In this document: one piece after another, positions 1-7,893 of the stretch
Layout of the letters: the number at the start of each line of letters is the position of its first letter
Numbering within the stretch: the first letter of the stretch is position 1
DNA from: Rummeliibacillus sp044763875
GTDB lineage: Bacteria > Bacillota > Bacilli > Bacillales_A > Planococcaceae
DNA length: 64,000 nt
NCBI RefSeq assembly: GCF_044763875.1
Contig: NZ_JBIWGZ010000001.1
Location: forward strand, 620,001 to 684,000
Reading direction: 5' to 3'
The notes under the pieces: model-generated
What the model was told of the DNA's origin: nothing
The model's input: the letters and a program-made list of their open reading frames with translations, nothing else
Database searches by the model: none
Made by a program: the position numbers and the translations under genes

Positions 1-133
1 TATTAGATAAGTTTTGTATAACTTCTTTTATACCTTCAAGATTGTGATCGTTAACTAATTCCTGTGCTAGTTCAATATTTGGTTCTTCATCACGACGTTG
101 TAACTTCGAGGCCAACTTAGGCACTATCGACAT
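1..133 (-). CDS. N-terminal part of a HEAT-repeat-like protein (partial)
   Basis: The gene runs off the left edge, so only about 44 N-terminal residues are visible. It starts at an ATG preceded by AGAGGG. The visible part begins MSIVPKLASKLQRRDEEPN and continues into helical sequence (ELAQELVNDHNLEGIKEVIQ). From memory this resembles the start of Bacillus cytosolic HEAT-repeat proteins, which act as scaffolds of unknown partner. The family call is tentative because the repeats themselves lie outside the window. Confidence 0.5.
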   Translation of the reverse strand, partial: MSIVPKLASKLQRRDEEPNIELAQELVNDHNLEGIKEVIQNLSN

Positions 134-293
134 ATTATCCCTCTTTTACGTTGATATCATTCTATTCACATACTATCATATTAATCAGACTAGATGATGT
201 TTTTAGTTTTACAGTAATCATAGGGACAATGATTTACATAAAATGTTCGCCTACGCTAATTTGAATTTTGTTGATTATTTTGCCACTAAAATG

Positions 294-328
294 CCCCAAT
301 TATTAGAGTTTGAGTCTAACAATTGGGG
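294..328. repeat. Long intergenic hairpin
   Basis: Arms ccccaatt (294-301) and aattgggg (321-328) pair perfectly. After one mismatch, ttaga pairs with tctaa, leaving a 7-nt loop. There is no clear T-run on either side, so it could be a weak terminator or a degenerate repeat end. The rest of 134-392 shows nothing else. Confidence 0.5.
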
Positions 329-392
329 GCAGTTCACAACAAGTGAGGATTCTAAAATGTAAGGGGTGGTGGCCACTCCATATTAGCCCTTT

Positions 393-506
393 TTAGCAGC
401 CCCCTTTCATGAAAGAAGCTCCTACAATAATCAATAAGATAAACAAGACAACAACTAAAGTAAAACTGTTGCTACTTCCATTGTCATAACCACAATCACC
501 ACTCAT
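393..506 (-). CDS. YjcZ-family sporulation peptide (37 aa)
   Basis: A 37-residue peptide of the form MSGDCGYDNGSS, then a hydrophobic helix (SFTLVVVLFILLIIVGASFM), ending KGGC. The glycine- and cysteine-rich head followed by VVVLFILLIIVGAS is the hallmark of the YjcZ/YhjA small spore-associated membrane peptides of Bacillales, whose role is not well defined. GGAGG stands 7 nt before the ATG. It stands alone, with no operon partner. The gene is too short for most gene finders. Confidence 0.85.
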   Translation of the reverse strand: MSGDCGYDNGSSNSFTLVVVLFILLIIVGASFMKGGC

Positions 507-690
507 ATACGATTCCTCCCTTCCATCTAGGTATACTTTAACTTATGCTAAATAGTTGAGATGCTTTGTGCTCTTGATATTACATTTGCACAATTATTAT
601 TTTCATTAGAATAATTTCACCTTAAATAAGATGATTCTAGAAGTAAGCCTTCCATTGAATGGTGATATTCTACTTAACTGCTATCGTTAG

Positions 691-722
691 TAAAAAAGCG
701 ACTGCTCTTATTTCGCAATCGC
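691..722 (-). terminator. Rho-independent terminator
   Basis: On the minus strand GCGATTGC and GCAGTCGC form a stem (one mismatch) followed by six T. It lies downstream of the small unknown gene ending at 858 and supports that gene being transcribed leftward. Confidence 0.6.
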
Positions 723-809
723 CTCGTTAGCTACCCATGAAGATCTTCTTCACCTCAAAACATGTAAGAAAACTACTTTTTACATACTTTTACATGTAAA
801 AAAAAGATC

Positions 810-852
810 AACAAAAAGAACGTTAATCCCTCTTGAATCAACACCCCTGTTC
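810..852 (-). repeat. Short terminator-like dispersed repeat, copy 1
   Basis: The minus strand reads GGGGTGTTGATTCAAGAG, then GGATTAACGTTC and TTTTTGTTG. GTTGATTC/GGATTAAC can form a hairpin followed by T5, so each copy may act as a terminator. Related copies lie at 2776-2812 and 5085-5150. Confidence 0.6.
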
Positions 853-857
853 GCTTA

Positions 858-1136
858 TTAAGAATTCGATGAAATACCCTTCCCACCTTTTGTTGTTAGG
901 GTGCTGATTCTCTCCATTCCAGTAATGATTGGTTTTGCACGCTTTATTAATGTTTGTGTAGCTTCAAGAGTTAAAGATGCTTGATGGGCAGTTTCATTAC
1001 TCCTCACTTCATAAACATATACAGTATTGGGGTCGTCTTCAGAAATATTTACGAGATATATCTCGTATTCATCCAGATTTTTCAATGATTCTGCTGTTCC
1101 AACATAATATCTATCTATCGCTATGCTTGGAATCAT
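858..1136 (-). CDS. Hypothetical protein (92 aa), possibly truncated at its start
   Basis: I do not recognise this protein. From the ATG at 1136 it begins MIPSIAIDRYYVGTAESL and is a soluble, mildly acidic protein with no signal or membrane segment. The frame stays open upstream to a GTG at 1190, but that stretch lies over a recombinase remnant on the other strand and has no ribosome site. The ATG has only a weak GGAAA site 7 nt before it. A terminator follows at 691-722. It may be a gene whose 5' end was lost at a recombination junction near 1140-1190. Confidence 0.45.
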   Translation of the reverse strand: MIPSIAIDRYYVGTAESLKNLDEYEIYLVNISEDDPNTVYVYEVRSNETAHQASLTLEATQTLIKRAKPIITGMERISTLTTKGGKGISSNS

Positions 1137-1138
1137 AA

Positions 1139-1303
1139 ACAGATTTCCAAATTTCCCTGCTGAAGCTCCACTTATTAAATAATGGTGCACCTATTGAAGT
1201 TAGTCAAAGTCTGATGGGGCATGAGAAGAGCGAAAACACTCGGATTTATGCTCAACAAGCGGGAGACTTAGAAAAGAGTTTTATCAAAAGTAATATTAAT
1301 TAA
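1139..1303 (+). pseudogene. C-terminal remnant of a tyrosine recombinase/integrase
   Basis: An open frame without a start codon ends at TAA 1301-1303. It reads LLNNGAPIEVSQSLMGHEKS and then ENTRIYAQ. This is the C-terminal signature of phage-integrase/XerCD-type tyrosine recombinases: NNG-P--V---LGH-----T--Y. The GH pair and the tyrosine (the usual nucleophile position) are present. The upstream catalytic Arg and Lys region is missing, so this is a leftover piece of about 45 residues. It is the only mobile-element protein trace in the left 6 kb. Confidence 0.75.
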
Positions 1304-1333
1304 TAAGGACAACGTCTATTTGACGCTGCCCTT

Positions 1334-1372
1334 TTTACTAATGCATCCCTTTAGTTTAAGTACAATTCTTCA
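1334..1372 (-). repeat. Short dispersed repeat, AACTAAAGG-type half
   Basis: The minus strand reads TACTTAAACTAAAGGGATG followed by CATTAGTAAAA. It shares AACTAAAGG-GC--GTTAGT with pieces at 2744-2775, 4135-4172, 5117-5140 and 6230-6276. It sits 30 bp after the recombinase remnant. Confidence 0.55.
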
Positions 1373-1412
1373 CAATGCTGCTAACCTGCCCTATTAAAAT
1401 ATAAAACAACAA

Positions 1413-2339
1413 TTAGTTACTAATTATATTAATAATTTTCTGTTGAGCATCTTTGGCTTCAGGAATTGGCATAACAACAAACACATGATTCATTTTAGGA
1501 TAAACAAAGGTATTGATTTCAATTCCTTGTTCTATCAGTTTCTCATCAAATTTTATTGCATCTGGATATAAACTTTCGTGTGTTCCAATAAAATGAGTAA
1601 TTTTCCCAAGTCCTTTAAATTCACCATAAATTGGACTAATCAATGGGTCCTTTAAATTTTTATCAGCTGCCCATATCTTTGTAATTACTTCCATTCCTTC
1701 ACTAGCTAACATCGGGTCCTTTTCTTCATATTCAGGTATAAGAGGATTTTCAAAACCCATATCAACACATGCAGATAATAAAATAATATCTTTCGGTTGA
1801 GGTAGATGGTTCATCTTCAAAAGATGGGCCAGGCCAAGTGTTATATTTCCGCCTGCCGAATCTCCCATGATGGTCAATTGATTGGAACTTTCAATGGTTC
1901 CAAGAATTTCTTTATATAGGTTGAGGATTTTTGAATAGGTATCTTTATAGTTAAAATGAGGTACTTTAGGATAAATGGGCGCAATAATTTTCGCATTTAA
2001 AGATTGTGCCATTTTATCCATGAACAACCAGTGTAAATCTAAAGGTTGATTCGTCCAAGCACCACCATGAATATAGAAAATAACTTTTTGTTTCAAAGAC
2101 TTTTGGTCATTTAAAGTGAAAACCTGTATTCCTTCGAATGCCTCCTCCTTCACATCAATTGAAAATTCAACATCATCCCCAATAACATAGGGCTGAATAT
2201 TTTCAGTTCCCCTTTGCTTAACGAACCGTTTGGTATTTTCTATACTAGAAAAACTCGTTTTATTACTATTGGAAATTAACCATTTTTCAAATTGAACACT
2301 TTCTTCAGAACGTTCTCCGTTAAAAATTTCTACACTCAT
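1413..2339 (-). CDS. Alpha/beta-hydrolase esterase, HSL/acetyl-esterase (Aes) family
   Basis: A 308-aa cytosolic hydrolase predicted to cleave short acyl esters. It shows the HSL-family oxyanion motif HGGAW at residues 91-95, the nucleophile elbow GDSAGG with Ser161, an acidic residue near Asp260, and a late His285 in the MNHVF stretch, which together make a plausible Ser-Asp-His triad. Full length for the family (about 300 aa). AAAGGAG lies just upstream of the ATG. Monocistronic, flanked by dispersed repeats, so likely an accessory gene. The substrate cannot be told from sequence. Confidence 0.88.
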   Translation of the reverse strand: MSVEIFNGERSEESVQFEKWLISNSNKTSFSSIENTKRFVKQRGTENIQPYVIGDDVEFSIDVKEEAFEGIQVFTLNDQKSLKQKVIFYIHGGAWTNQPLDLHWLFMDKMAQSLNAKIIAPIYPKVPHFNYKDTYSKILNLYKEILGTIESSNQLTIMGDSAGGNITLGLAHLLKMNHLPQPKDIILLSACVDMGFENPLIPEYEEKDPMLASEGMEVITKIWAADKNLKDPLISPIYGEFKGLGKITHFIGTHESLYPDAIKFDEKLIEQGIEINTFVYPKMNHVFVVMPIPEAKDAQQKIINIISN

Positions 2340-2625
2340 TTTTTTCTCTCCTTTAAATATTTTTACTGTTCATCCTGTTTCATAACACGGTATGATTTAT
2401 AAAAGCCGTGTCTCTTTATCAAAAGTCTGTAACAAGTTAGATAGAAGGTCTTGAATTGAACGGAGGCTTTAATTTTTCCTTTCAATTTTATTATTATATT
2501 TACAATGCCTTTTAAAGTATTACTTAGCATTTTCATGATTTCTCTAATTTCCTTTAACGAGTAACTTAATGATTAGGTATCTTTTATAAATTTTATTTTT
2601 ACAAGGTAATCTTCTGTATATAATC

Positions 2626-2684
2626 TATACCGTTAGAACGCCGTTTCGGAGTATACTGCATTGCGTTACGATATTTACGGTATA
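2626..2684. repeat. Spaced inverted repeat in a gene-free stretch
   Basis: tataccgt (2626-2633) and acggtata (2677-2684) are inverted copies about 43 bp apart. The surrounding 2340-3022 holds this, the repeat at 2744-2812, and no convincing gene; it is AT-rich. Confidence 0.35.
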
Positions 2685-2743
2685 AAGGTTGAACTATACT
2701 TCAAGGTCAAGATAAAAATTTTAATTTTTGATTTCTCCTTCTT

Positions 2744-2812
2744 CAACAAAACTGCCCCTTTAGTACAATAAGTCCAAAATTGTTAACCTTTCTTGTATCA
2801 ACACCCCTATTG
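2744..2812 (-). repeat. Short terminator-like dispersed repeat, copy 2 (both halves)
   Basis: On the minus strand this has GGGGTGTTGATACAAGAAAG with GTTAAC, then GTACTAAAGGGGCAGTTTTG. It therefore joins the two half-types seen separately elsewhere in the first 6.3 kb. Confidence 0.6.
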
Positions 2813-3022
2813 TAATTGTCACTTCCCTGTTTTATCTTCTAACTACACAATTAACCAACAAAGATATCCAACAATGGATTTTCTCTGTGTCATTTCTAAC
2901 CAGCTCCATAACTTGAAGAAGAAATATGTCTATAACCTTTCATTCATTTTCATTAAACGAGATAGAGCTATGAATTTTATCAAAAAAAGATGCTATTAAG
3001 TTAGCATCTTCTTCATTGAATA

Positions 3023-3721
3023 TTAATAAGGTACAGGATAAGCATCTAGAGGGCAGTTTAATCGTAACTTTTCACTTTTCCTTACTATTGTTAAGGTAAC
3101 AGTGGAATTATCAGTTTTTTCATTCAATGTTCTTTCAAATGACTCATATCCAACAATTTCTGCTCCATCGATCTCCACTATAATATCTTCAGGTTTAATT
3201 CCAGCAGCTGCGGCTACCGTTCCTTCCTTCACCTGTAAAACTCTTGTACCTCTATCCTTCTCGTTTGTTGTGTGTACAATACCAATCCATGCTTTCCAAA
3301 AATCCGCACGATTATCAGTACTTGTTTCATATACACTCTTTAGATTTTCTAAGAATTGACTTGTACCAAACAACATATTTTCCTTCGTAGATTGATTCAT
3401 TTCACCAATAAAGGAAGCCTGATATTCAATACTCACATGAATACCCTTTTCAACTTCTTCTATAGAAGTAATGGTAGTAAAATCCCCATCAAGGCTCTGA
3501 AGTACAAAGCGTTTCATTGTATCAATTTCTGTAAATATACCCTCAGATGTTGCCCCCCAGCCATGATTCATATAACCTCTTCCACCTATACGAAATTCTA
3601 TTTCAGCATTTTTTGTATACCAACGGTTTAAATGCTCAGGCTTAGTCAATGCATCCCAAACTTGCTTCAAAGGCGCATTAACAACAATTTCTCTCTTAAT
3701 GGAATCCTTAATCATCTTCAT
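3023..3721 (-). CDS. SRPBCC (AHSA1-like) domain fused to a C-terminal PDZ domain
   Basis: A 232-aa protein. Residues about 8-135 form an AHSA1/START-like ligand-binding fold (REIVVNAPLKQVWDALTKPE, then FRIGGRGYM and W-A-EG). Residues about 155-230 look like a PDZ domain of the HtrA/RseP type (VLQVKEGTVAAAAGIKPEDI, then IVEIDGAEI). No signal peptide or membrane segment is seen. The start is the ATG preceded by GGAG at 9 nt. It overlaps the ArsR stop by 14 bp, so translation is probably coupled. ArsR-SRPBCC pairs are common in Bacillales; the added PDZ module is unusual. Ligand and partner are unknown. Confidence 0.82.
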   Translation of the reverse strand: MKMIKDSIKREIVVNAPLKQVWDALTKPEHLNRWYTKNAEIEFRIGGRGYMNHGWGATSEGIFTEIDTMKRFVLQSLDGDFTTITSIEEVEKGIHVSIEYQASFIGEMNQSTKENMLFGTSQFLENLKSVYETSTDNRADFWKAWIGIVHTTNEKDRGTRVLQVKEGTVAAAAGIKPEDIIVEIDGAEIVGYESFERTLNEKTDNSTVTLTIVRKSEKLRLNCPLDAYPVPY

Positions 3722-4034
3722 CTCGAAACTCTCCTTTTTCCACATAATTTTTTAGACTTACGAGCTGATCATCAAGTAGATCTTCGATGTATTGAAGCAT
3801 TTCGTGGTAGGCAATTTGGAGAATATTGAGATTTAATGAATAGATACGATACTTCCCATTCAAGCTCTCCGAAATAATTCTTTCCTCCAATAAAATATTC
3901 AAATGCTTCTTAATTGCTGGTTGAGAGATATCAAATGCTTCGACTATCTCCTTTTGGGTTTTATTTCCTTGTTTAAGCATACTTAATATACGGCGCCGCG
4001 TTGAATCACCTAATGCTCGATAAACATCTGGCAT
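3708..4034 (-). CDS. ArsR-family winged-helix repressor
   Basis: A 108-aa ArsR/SmtB-type regulator. It opens MPDVYRALGDSTRRRILSML, followed by a helix-turn-helix (KTQKEIVEAFDISQPAIKKH) and the wing (SLNGKYRIYSL). It lacks the metal-binding ELCVC motif, so a non-metal signal or simple autorepression is likely. It starts at an ATG with GAGGG upstream. It overlaps the SRPBCC-PDZ gene by 14 bp, and a perfect inverted repeat lies 20 bp upstream at 4054-4077. Confidence 0.88.
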   Translation of the reverse strand: MPDVYRALGDSTRRRILSMLKQGNKTQKEIVEAFDISQPAIKKHLNILLEERIISESLNGKYRIYSLNLNILQIAYHEMLQYIEDLLDDQLVSLKNYVEKGEFRDEDD

Positions 4035-4053
4035 TATCATTCCCTCACTTTTA

Positions 4054-4077
4054 ACATATAACCAATAGGTTATATGT
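4054..4077. promoter_or_regulatory. Perfect inverted-repeat operator of the ArsR gene
   Basis: ACATATAACC-AATA-GGTTATATGT is a perfect 10-bp inverted repeat with a 4-nt centre. Its position just before the arsR-type start suggests that the regulator binds here and represses its own operon. Confidence 0.75.
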
Positions 4078-4134
4078 AATATAAACATAACCAGAAAAAA
4101 TGTAAAGAATTTTCAGAAAAAATAATATCCATAT

Positions 4135-4172
4135 TTAACTAACATGCGCCTTTAGTTGAAAAAGAAAAAATT
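4135..4172 (-). repeat. Short dispersed repeat, AACTAAAGG-type half
   Basis: Minus strand CAACTAAAGGCGCATGTTAG with TTAAAT. AACTAA and TTAGTT form an inverted repeat around CATGCGCC. Confidence 0.55.
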
Positions 4173-4205
4173 TTCTTAGTAACCTATTTGTTCCTATGGC
4201 ATACA

Positions 4206-4232
4206 AAAAGCCAACTGTATATAGTTGACTTT
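4206..4232 (-). terminator. Rho-independent terminator of the lipoprotein gene
   Basis: Minus strand AAGTCAACT-AAcentre-AGTTGGCTT hairpin followed by TTTTT. It lies about 20 bp after the lipoprotein stop at 4253. Confidence 0.65.
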
Positions 4233-4252
4233 AGATAATATAAGACATTTAT

Positions 4253-4633
4253 CTACTTATCCTCAGTAAGAAACCCTAATACTTTTTCGCCATTTTCTTC
4301 TAAATAAACATTGATAGACTTAAATTTAGATTTTTCTTTGGTTGTAAAATTCACCAATATTGTTTGAGTGTTTTTAATATCTATTGTATTGCTGTTTTTA
4401 TTATTAAATACTTCTAATTTACTTCCCGATTTAAAACCCGTAACTTCCACCTGTTCCTCATCAATTATTTCTTTTTTTATGGAGTTCGATAGGGATTGAT
4501 AAGCAACTTTTTGTAAATCATTTTCTTCTTCTGCAGTAAATGTGAATGTGCTACTTGTTACCTGTTTATTAGCAGAACATCCAATAACAGATAACAAAAG
4601 GATACCGATTAATATGTATATTAAATTCTTCAA
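4253..4633 (-). CDS. Small lipoprotein of unknown function
   Basis: A 126-aa secreted lipoprotein. Its signal peptide, MKNLIYILIGILLLSVIGCS, carries a lipobox ending VIGC, so the mature protein is anchored through Cys19. The mature part is polar and beta-rich with no known motif. The start is a TTG 8 nt after AGGAGG; an upstream in-frame ATG would place a polar tail before the signal and is rejected. Flanked by repeats, so probably accessory. Confidence 0.75.
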   Translation of the reverse strand: MKNLIYILIGILLLSVIGCSANKQVTSSTFTFTAEEENDLQKVAYQSLSNSIKKEIIDEEQVEVTGFKSGSKLEVFNNKNSNTIDIKNTQTILVNFTTKEKSKFKSINVYLEENGEKVLGFLTEDK

Positions 4634-4836
4634 CAAAACTTCCTCCTTTGATATATTTATTTTTTCAATATAATCATGTAATCTTTTCTTATTCATGTAA
4701 CAAATAATTCAATAATAAAACGTGAGTTTAAGGCATAAATTACGAAATAAAGGGAATTTGGGATCACTTCTAAATATATATCTTTAATAGATGAAATAAA
4801 CTACTTGTTATTCAACAAAAATATGAGGTGAAACAT

Positions 4837-5013
4837 TTGAATGGATTACTCATCTGGCGATTATTTATCTTGGCTGTTGTGGTCGTATTAAAGTTTTTCA
4901 GCGTCATTTCATTATCAATGTTTTTAGCCGCATTAAGCGGTATAGCGTTGGCACAAATGATTGAAATGTATACCAAGGAAAAAAATCAAAGGAAAATATT
5001 TGATAAACATTAA
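4837..5013 (+). CDS. Small membrane protein (58 aa)
   Basis: Not recognised. It begins MNGLLIWRLFILAVVVVLKF and has two closely spaced hydrophobic segments (about residues 3-20 and 24-40), then a charged tail (YTKEKNQRKIFDKH). The start is the TTG 6 nt after GAGGTG; the GTG at 4828 overlaps the ribosome site and is less likely. It is divergent from the lipoprotein gene. Confidence 0.5.
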   Translation: MNGLLIWRLFILAVVVVLKFFSVISLSMFLAALSGIALAQMIEMYTKEKNQRKIFDKH

Positions 5014-5084
5014 CATTGAGTGACCCATAAATTAGGTACAATTCTATTTTTGTTTTATAAGCAACGATGTGGTTTTACATTGCC

Positions 5085-5150
5085 AACAAAAAAGAGCATT
5101 AATCCTTCTTAGATTAGCGCCCCCTTTAGTTTATATAAAATTATTCACAT
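5085..5150 (-). repeat. Short terminator-like dispersed repeat, copy 3 (best preserved)
   Basis: Minus strand: AACTAAAGGGGGCGCTAATC, then TAAGAAGGATTAATGCTC and TTTTTTGTTG. The GCGCTAATC/GATTAATGC hairpin followed by T6 is a good terminator. It sits 1 bp before the GNAT stop and would terminate that gene. Confidence 0.7.
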
Positions 5151-5151
5151 T

Positions 5152-5934
5152 TCAGTTTTTTATCTTTAAATTATCAATAAAATAAGTATCATAAGATTCC
5201 ATAAAAGTGTATCCTAGCTTTTTCGCCAGTTCAACAGATTCAGAATTAGCTCCATCCCAACTAGGGTATTTTCCTCTTTCTAGACAATCTAGCATCAGTG
5301 CAGCGGCAACAATTGTTGCTAAACCTTTCCTTCTATGGTTAGGGTGACTTGCAACTTCAATCTCGATTCCATCATCATATATGCTAAATGATGTCGCCGC
5401 AGAAACAACTTGCCCTTTATATAAAATAGCATAACCTATTCCTCTATCAATAAAATCATCAATAGAATCAAACTGACTAATAAAGTCTTCTGAAAGTTCA
5501 TGGAATGACGAGGCATTTGCTATATTTTTATCAACTCTTTTAATTTGGTATTCTTCAGGTAATGCAGACAGGTGTTCTTGTATGTGAACTCTATCTAAAT
5601 CATCAGGGTTCTTATTAAATCTAAACCGCTGAAATTTCTCAATTGAACCTTCGTGAACAGTCTCTATCCGATTTTTCCATTCAACTGAATCAACAATTGC
5701 GAGAGTAAATTCAGGAAGATTATAAAGTAATTCTTCAGCTTCCTCTGTATTAGGATCCCCAGCATAAAAGACAAATATCCCTACAGTTATTTGAGCAACA
5801 GTTGGATTCTCAAGGTTGTCCACCCAAGCATTCCCCATATGTCCTTGGAGATATGAAAGAACAATAGTGCTATCAATATTTTCAAACATAGATACCAACT
5901 TTCCCCTTACATTGTTATCCGCTTTATAAATCAT
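5152..5934 (-). CDS. GNAT-family N-acetyltransferase
   Basis: A 260-aa two-part GNAT enzyme of the GNAT_acetyltran type. The C-terminal half has the acetyl-CoA-binding motif A (IEVASHPNHRRKGLATIVAA; Q/R-x-x-G-x-A form) and motif B (NSESVELAKKLGYTFMESY). The N-terminal half (1-120) is a degenerate partner domain. GAAGGA lies 6 nt before the ATG. Isolated, within the repeat-rich accessory region. The acceptor is unknown; such enzymes can modify antibiotics or amino acids. Confidence 0.8.
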   Translation of the reverse strand: MIYKADNNVRGKLVSMFENIDSTIVLSYLQGHMGNAWVDNLENPTVAQITVGIFVFYAGDPNTEEAEELLYNLPEFTLAIVDSVEWKNRIETVHEGSIEKFQRFRFNKNPDDLDRVHIQEHLSALPEEYQIKRVDKNIANASSFHELSEDFISQFDSIDDFIDRGIGYAILYKGQVVSAATSFSIYDDGIEIEVASHPNHRRKGLATIVAAALMLDCLERGKYPSWDGANSESVELAKKLGYTFMESYDTYFIDNLKIKN

Positions 5935-6229
5935 TCAATTCCTTCTTTCTAATAATTCAAAATTTTCCACACATACCATATTATCATATATTTTTTTAAA
6001 ATATATAAACACTTTATAAAACTAAACTGCTTCGATAAATATCCATTAATATTAGGTTTTCTTGATGAACTAAACTACAGCGTTAATATTAAACATTTTT
6101 ACTTATAGTAGAATGCTGAGAGTTATTTAATAAATATCATTCTCTCTATGTAATTTTGATCTCTTTCTTTAAATAATCAATACGTTTATAGATTCTACAC
6201 TTACCTCTGATTAACCATCCCACTGGATA

Positions 6230-6276
6230 CTTATTGAACTAACATGCCCCTTTAGCCCTCTACATAAGAGTTGAAG
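6230..6276 (-). repeat. Short dispersed repeat, AACTAAAGG-type half (last copy)
   Basis: Minus strand GGGCTAAAGGGGCATGTTAG followed by TTCAATAAG. This is the last copy; core genes begin right after it. The rest of 5935-6324 holds nothing I can assign. Confidence 0.55.
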
Positions 6277-6324
6277 TAAATATCTTCACAATCTTATTGT
6301 GATATTAATATAAATATCCAAATA

Positions 6325-6356
6325 AAAAACCAGCTCCCCTCTGGAAACTGGTTTTT
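6325..6356 (-). terminator. Terminator of the argGH operon
   Basis: AAAACCAG and CTGGTTTT arms pair across a 13-nt centre, with a T-run on either strand. It lies 143 bp after the argH stop, in the right orientation. Confidence 0.7.
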
Positions 6357-6498
6357 CTTTAGCACACTATGTATGCTGTCCATGGAATTGGCCCCCCTCT
6401 GTGGACGTCCTTCCAATCATTCAATTACTAATTTGTGATGAAATCTTAGTCTTGCAATTGGCAGACAAGTATTTTCATAAGTTAAAATTTTATATCTT

Positions 6499-7893
6499 TT
6501 ATATTGTCTGTTTTGTAACTGATAATTTTTCTTTTGCTTTTTCAATTTGGATTTTCACTTGATCGAAGCCTGTTCCACCTAGGGAATGACGACGTTTAAC
6601 AGCTGCCTCTGGTGCTAAAACATCGTACACATCCGCTTCGATTAGATTGCTTGCCTCTTGCAAGTCCTCAAGAGGTAGGTCTAATAAGTAAATACCACGT
6701 TGAATACAAAGGAATACTAATTTACCTGTTACAGCATGTGCTTCACGGAATGGCATGCCTTTTGTTGCTAAATAATCCGCAAGCTCAGTTGCATTTGAAA
6801 AATCTTGATGAACAGCTTTGTTCAATGTTTCTTTCGCAACAGTCATAGTTCGAATCATGCCTTCAAAGATTTTAAGCGCACCGACAATTGTATGAAGTGT
6901 ATCAAACATACCTTCTTTGTCTTCCTGCATATCTTTGTTATAAGCAAGTGGGATACCTTTTAAGACTGTCAACAATCCCATTAGATTACCGTATACTCGG
7001 CCTGCTTTTCCACGAATTAGTTCAGCCATATCAGGATTTTTCTTCTGTGGCATAATACTAGAACCTGTTGAAAAGGCATCATCTAACTCGATGAATTTGA
7101 ATTCTTCACTTGACCAAAGAATAATTTCTTCAGCAAATCTTGATAAATGCGCCATTAATAATGAACTATTACTTAAAAATTCTACGATAAAGTCGCGATC
7201 ACTTACTGCATCCATACTGTTTTGATAAACAGATGAGAAGCCCATTAGTTTTGCACTCATTTCACGATCAATCGGGAATGTTGTTCCAGCTAGAGCCCCT
7301 GCCCCAAGTGGAGAGATGTCTATACGTTTAAGCGACTCGCTAAAACGTTCTTTATCTCTTTCTAACATCCAGAAGTATGTCATTAAATGATGCGCAAAGG
7401 AAATCGGTTGTGCACGTTGTAAATGCGTATATCCCGGTGCAATCGTATCGATGTTTGCCTCTGCTTGATCGACAATTGTTTCTTGGAATTTTGCAATTAG
7501 CTCAACGACTTCTTTTACACGCTTTTTCAAGAATAAATGCATATCCGTTGCAACTTGGTCGTTTCGGCTACGGCCTGTATGAAGTTTGCCTCCAACAGGA
7601 CCGACCAAATCGATTAACATCTTCTCAAGATTCAAATGAATATCTTCGTTTGCTACTGAAAATGTAAGCTCGTTATTTTGAGCTTTCACTTTTAATTGTT
7701 CAAGACCATCTTTTATCGTGCTGACTTCATCTTGATCAAGGATGCCGGTTTCGCCAAGCATGGTTACATGTGCGATACTACCTTCTAAATCCTCTGTTAC
7801 AAGCTGTTGGTCAAACCCGATGGATGCTCCAAATTCGTCTACCCATTGTTCTGCAGATTTTTGGAAGCGACCTCCCCAAAGTTTACCACTCAT
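6499..7893 (-). CDS. argH: Argininosuccinate lyase
   Basis: Splits argininosuccinate into arginine and fumarate, the last step of arginine synthesis, as a cytosolic homotetramer. At 464 aa it is full length. It shows the family regions TGRSRNDQ (106-113), GYTHLQRAQP with His157 (154-163), and the fumarase-superfamily signature GSSIMPQKKNP (277-287) with the flexible-loop catalytic serine. The ATG overlaps the argG stop by 4 bp (ATGA), so it is translationally coupled and co-transcribed from the argG promoter. Confidence 0.97.
   Translation of the reverse strand: MSGKLWGGRFQKSAEQWVDEFGASIGFDQQLVTEDLEGSIAHVTMLGETGILDQDEVSTIKDGLEQLKVKAQNNELTFSVANEDIHLNLEKMLIDLVGPVGGKLHTGRSRNDQVATDMHLFLKKRVKEVVELIAKFQETIVDQAEANIDTIAPGYTHLQRAQPISFAHHLMTYFWMLERDKERFSESLKRIDISPLGAGALAGTTFPIDREMSAKLMGFSSVYQNSMDAVSDRDFIVEFLSNSSLLMAHLSRFAEEIILWSSEEFKFIELDDAFSTGSSIMPQKKNPDMAELIRGKAGRVYGNLMGLLTVLKGIPLAYNKDMQEDKEGMFDTLHTIVGALKIFEGMIRTMTVAKETLNKAVHQDFSNATELADYLATKGMPFREAHAVTGKLVFLCIQRGIYLLDLPLEDLQEASNLIEADVYDVLAPEAAVKRRHSLGGTGFDQVKIQIEKAKEKLSVTKQTI

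Noticed and set aside
2793..2999. 68-codon plus-strand ORF
   Set aside because: No ribosome site, it starts inside a dispersed repeat, and the composition is not protein-like.
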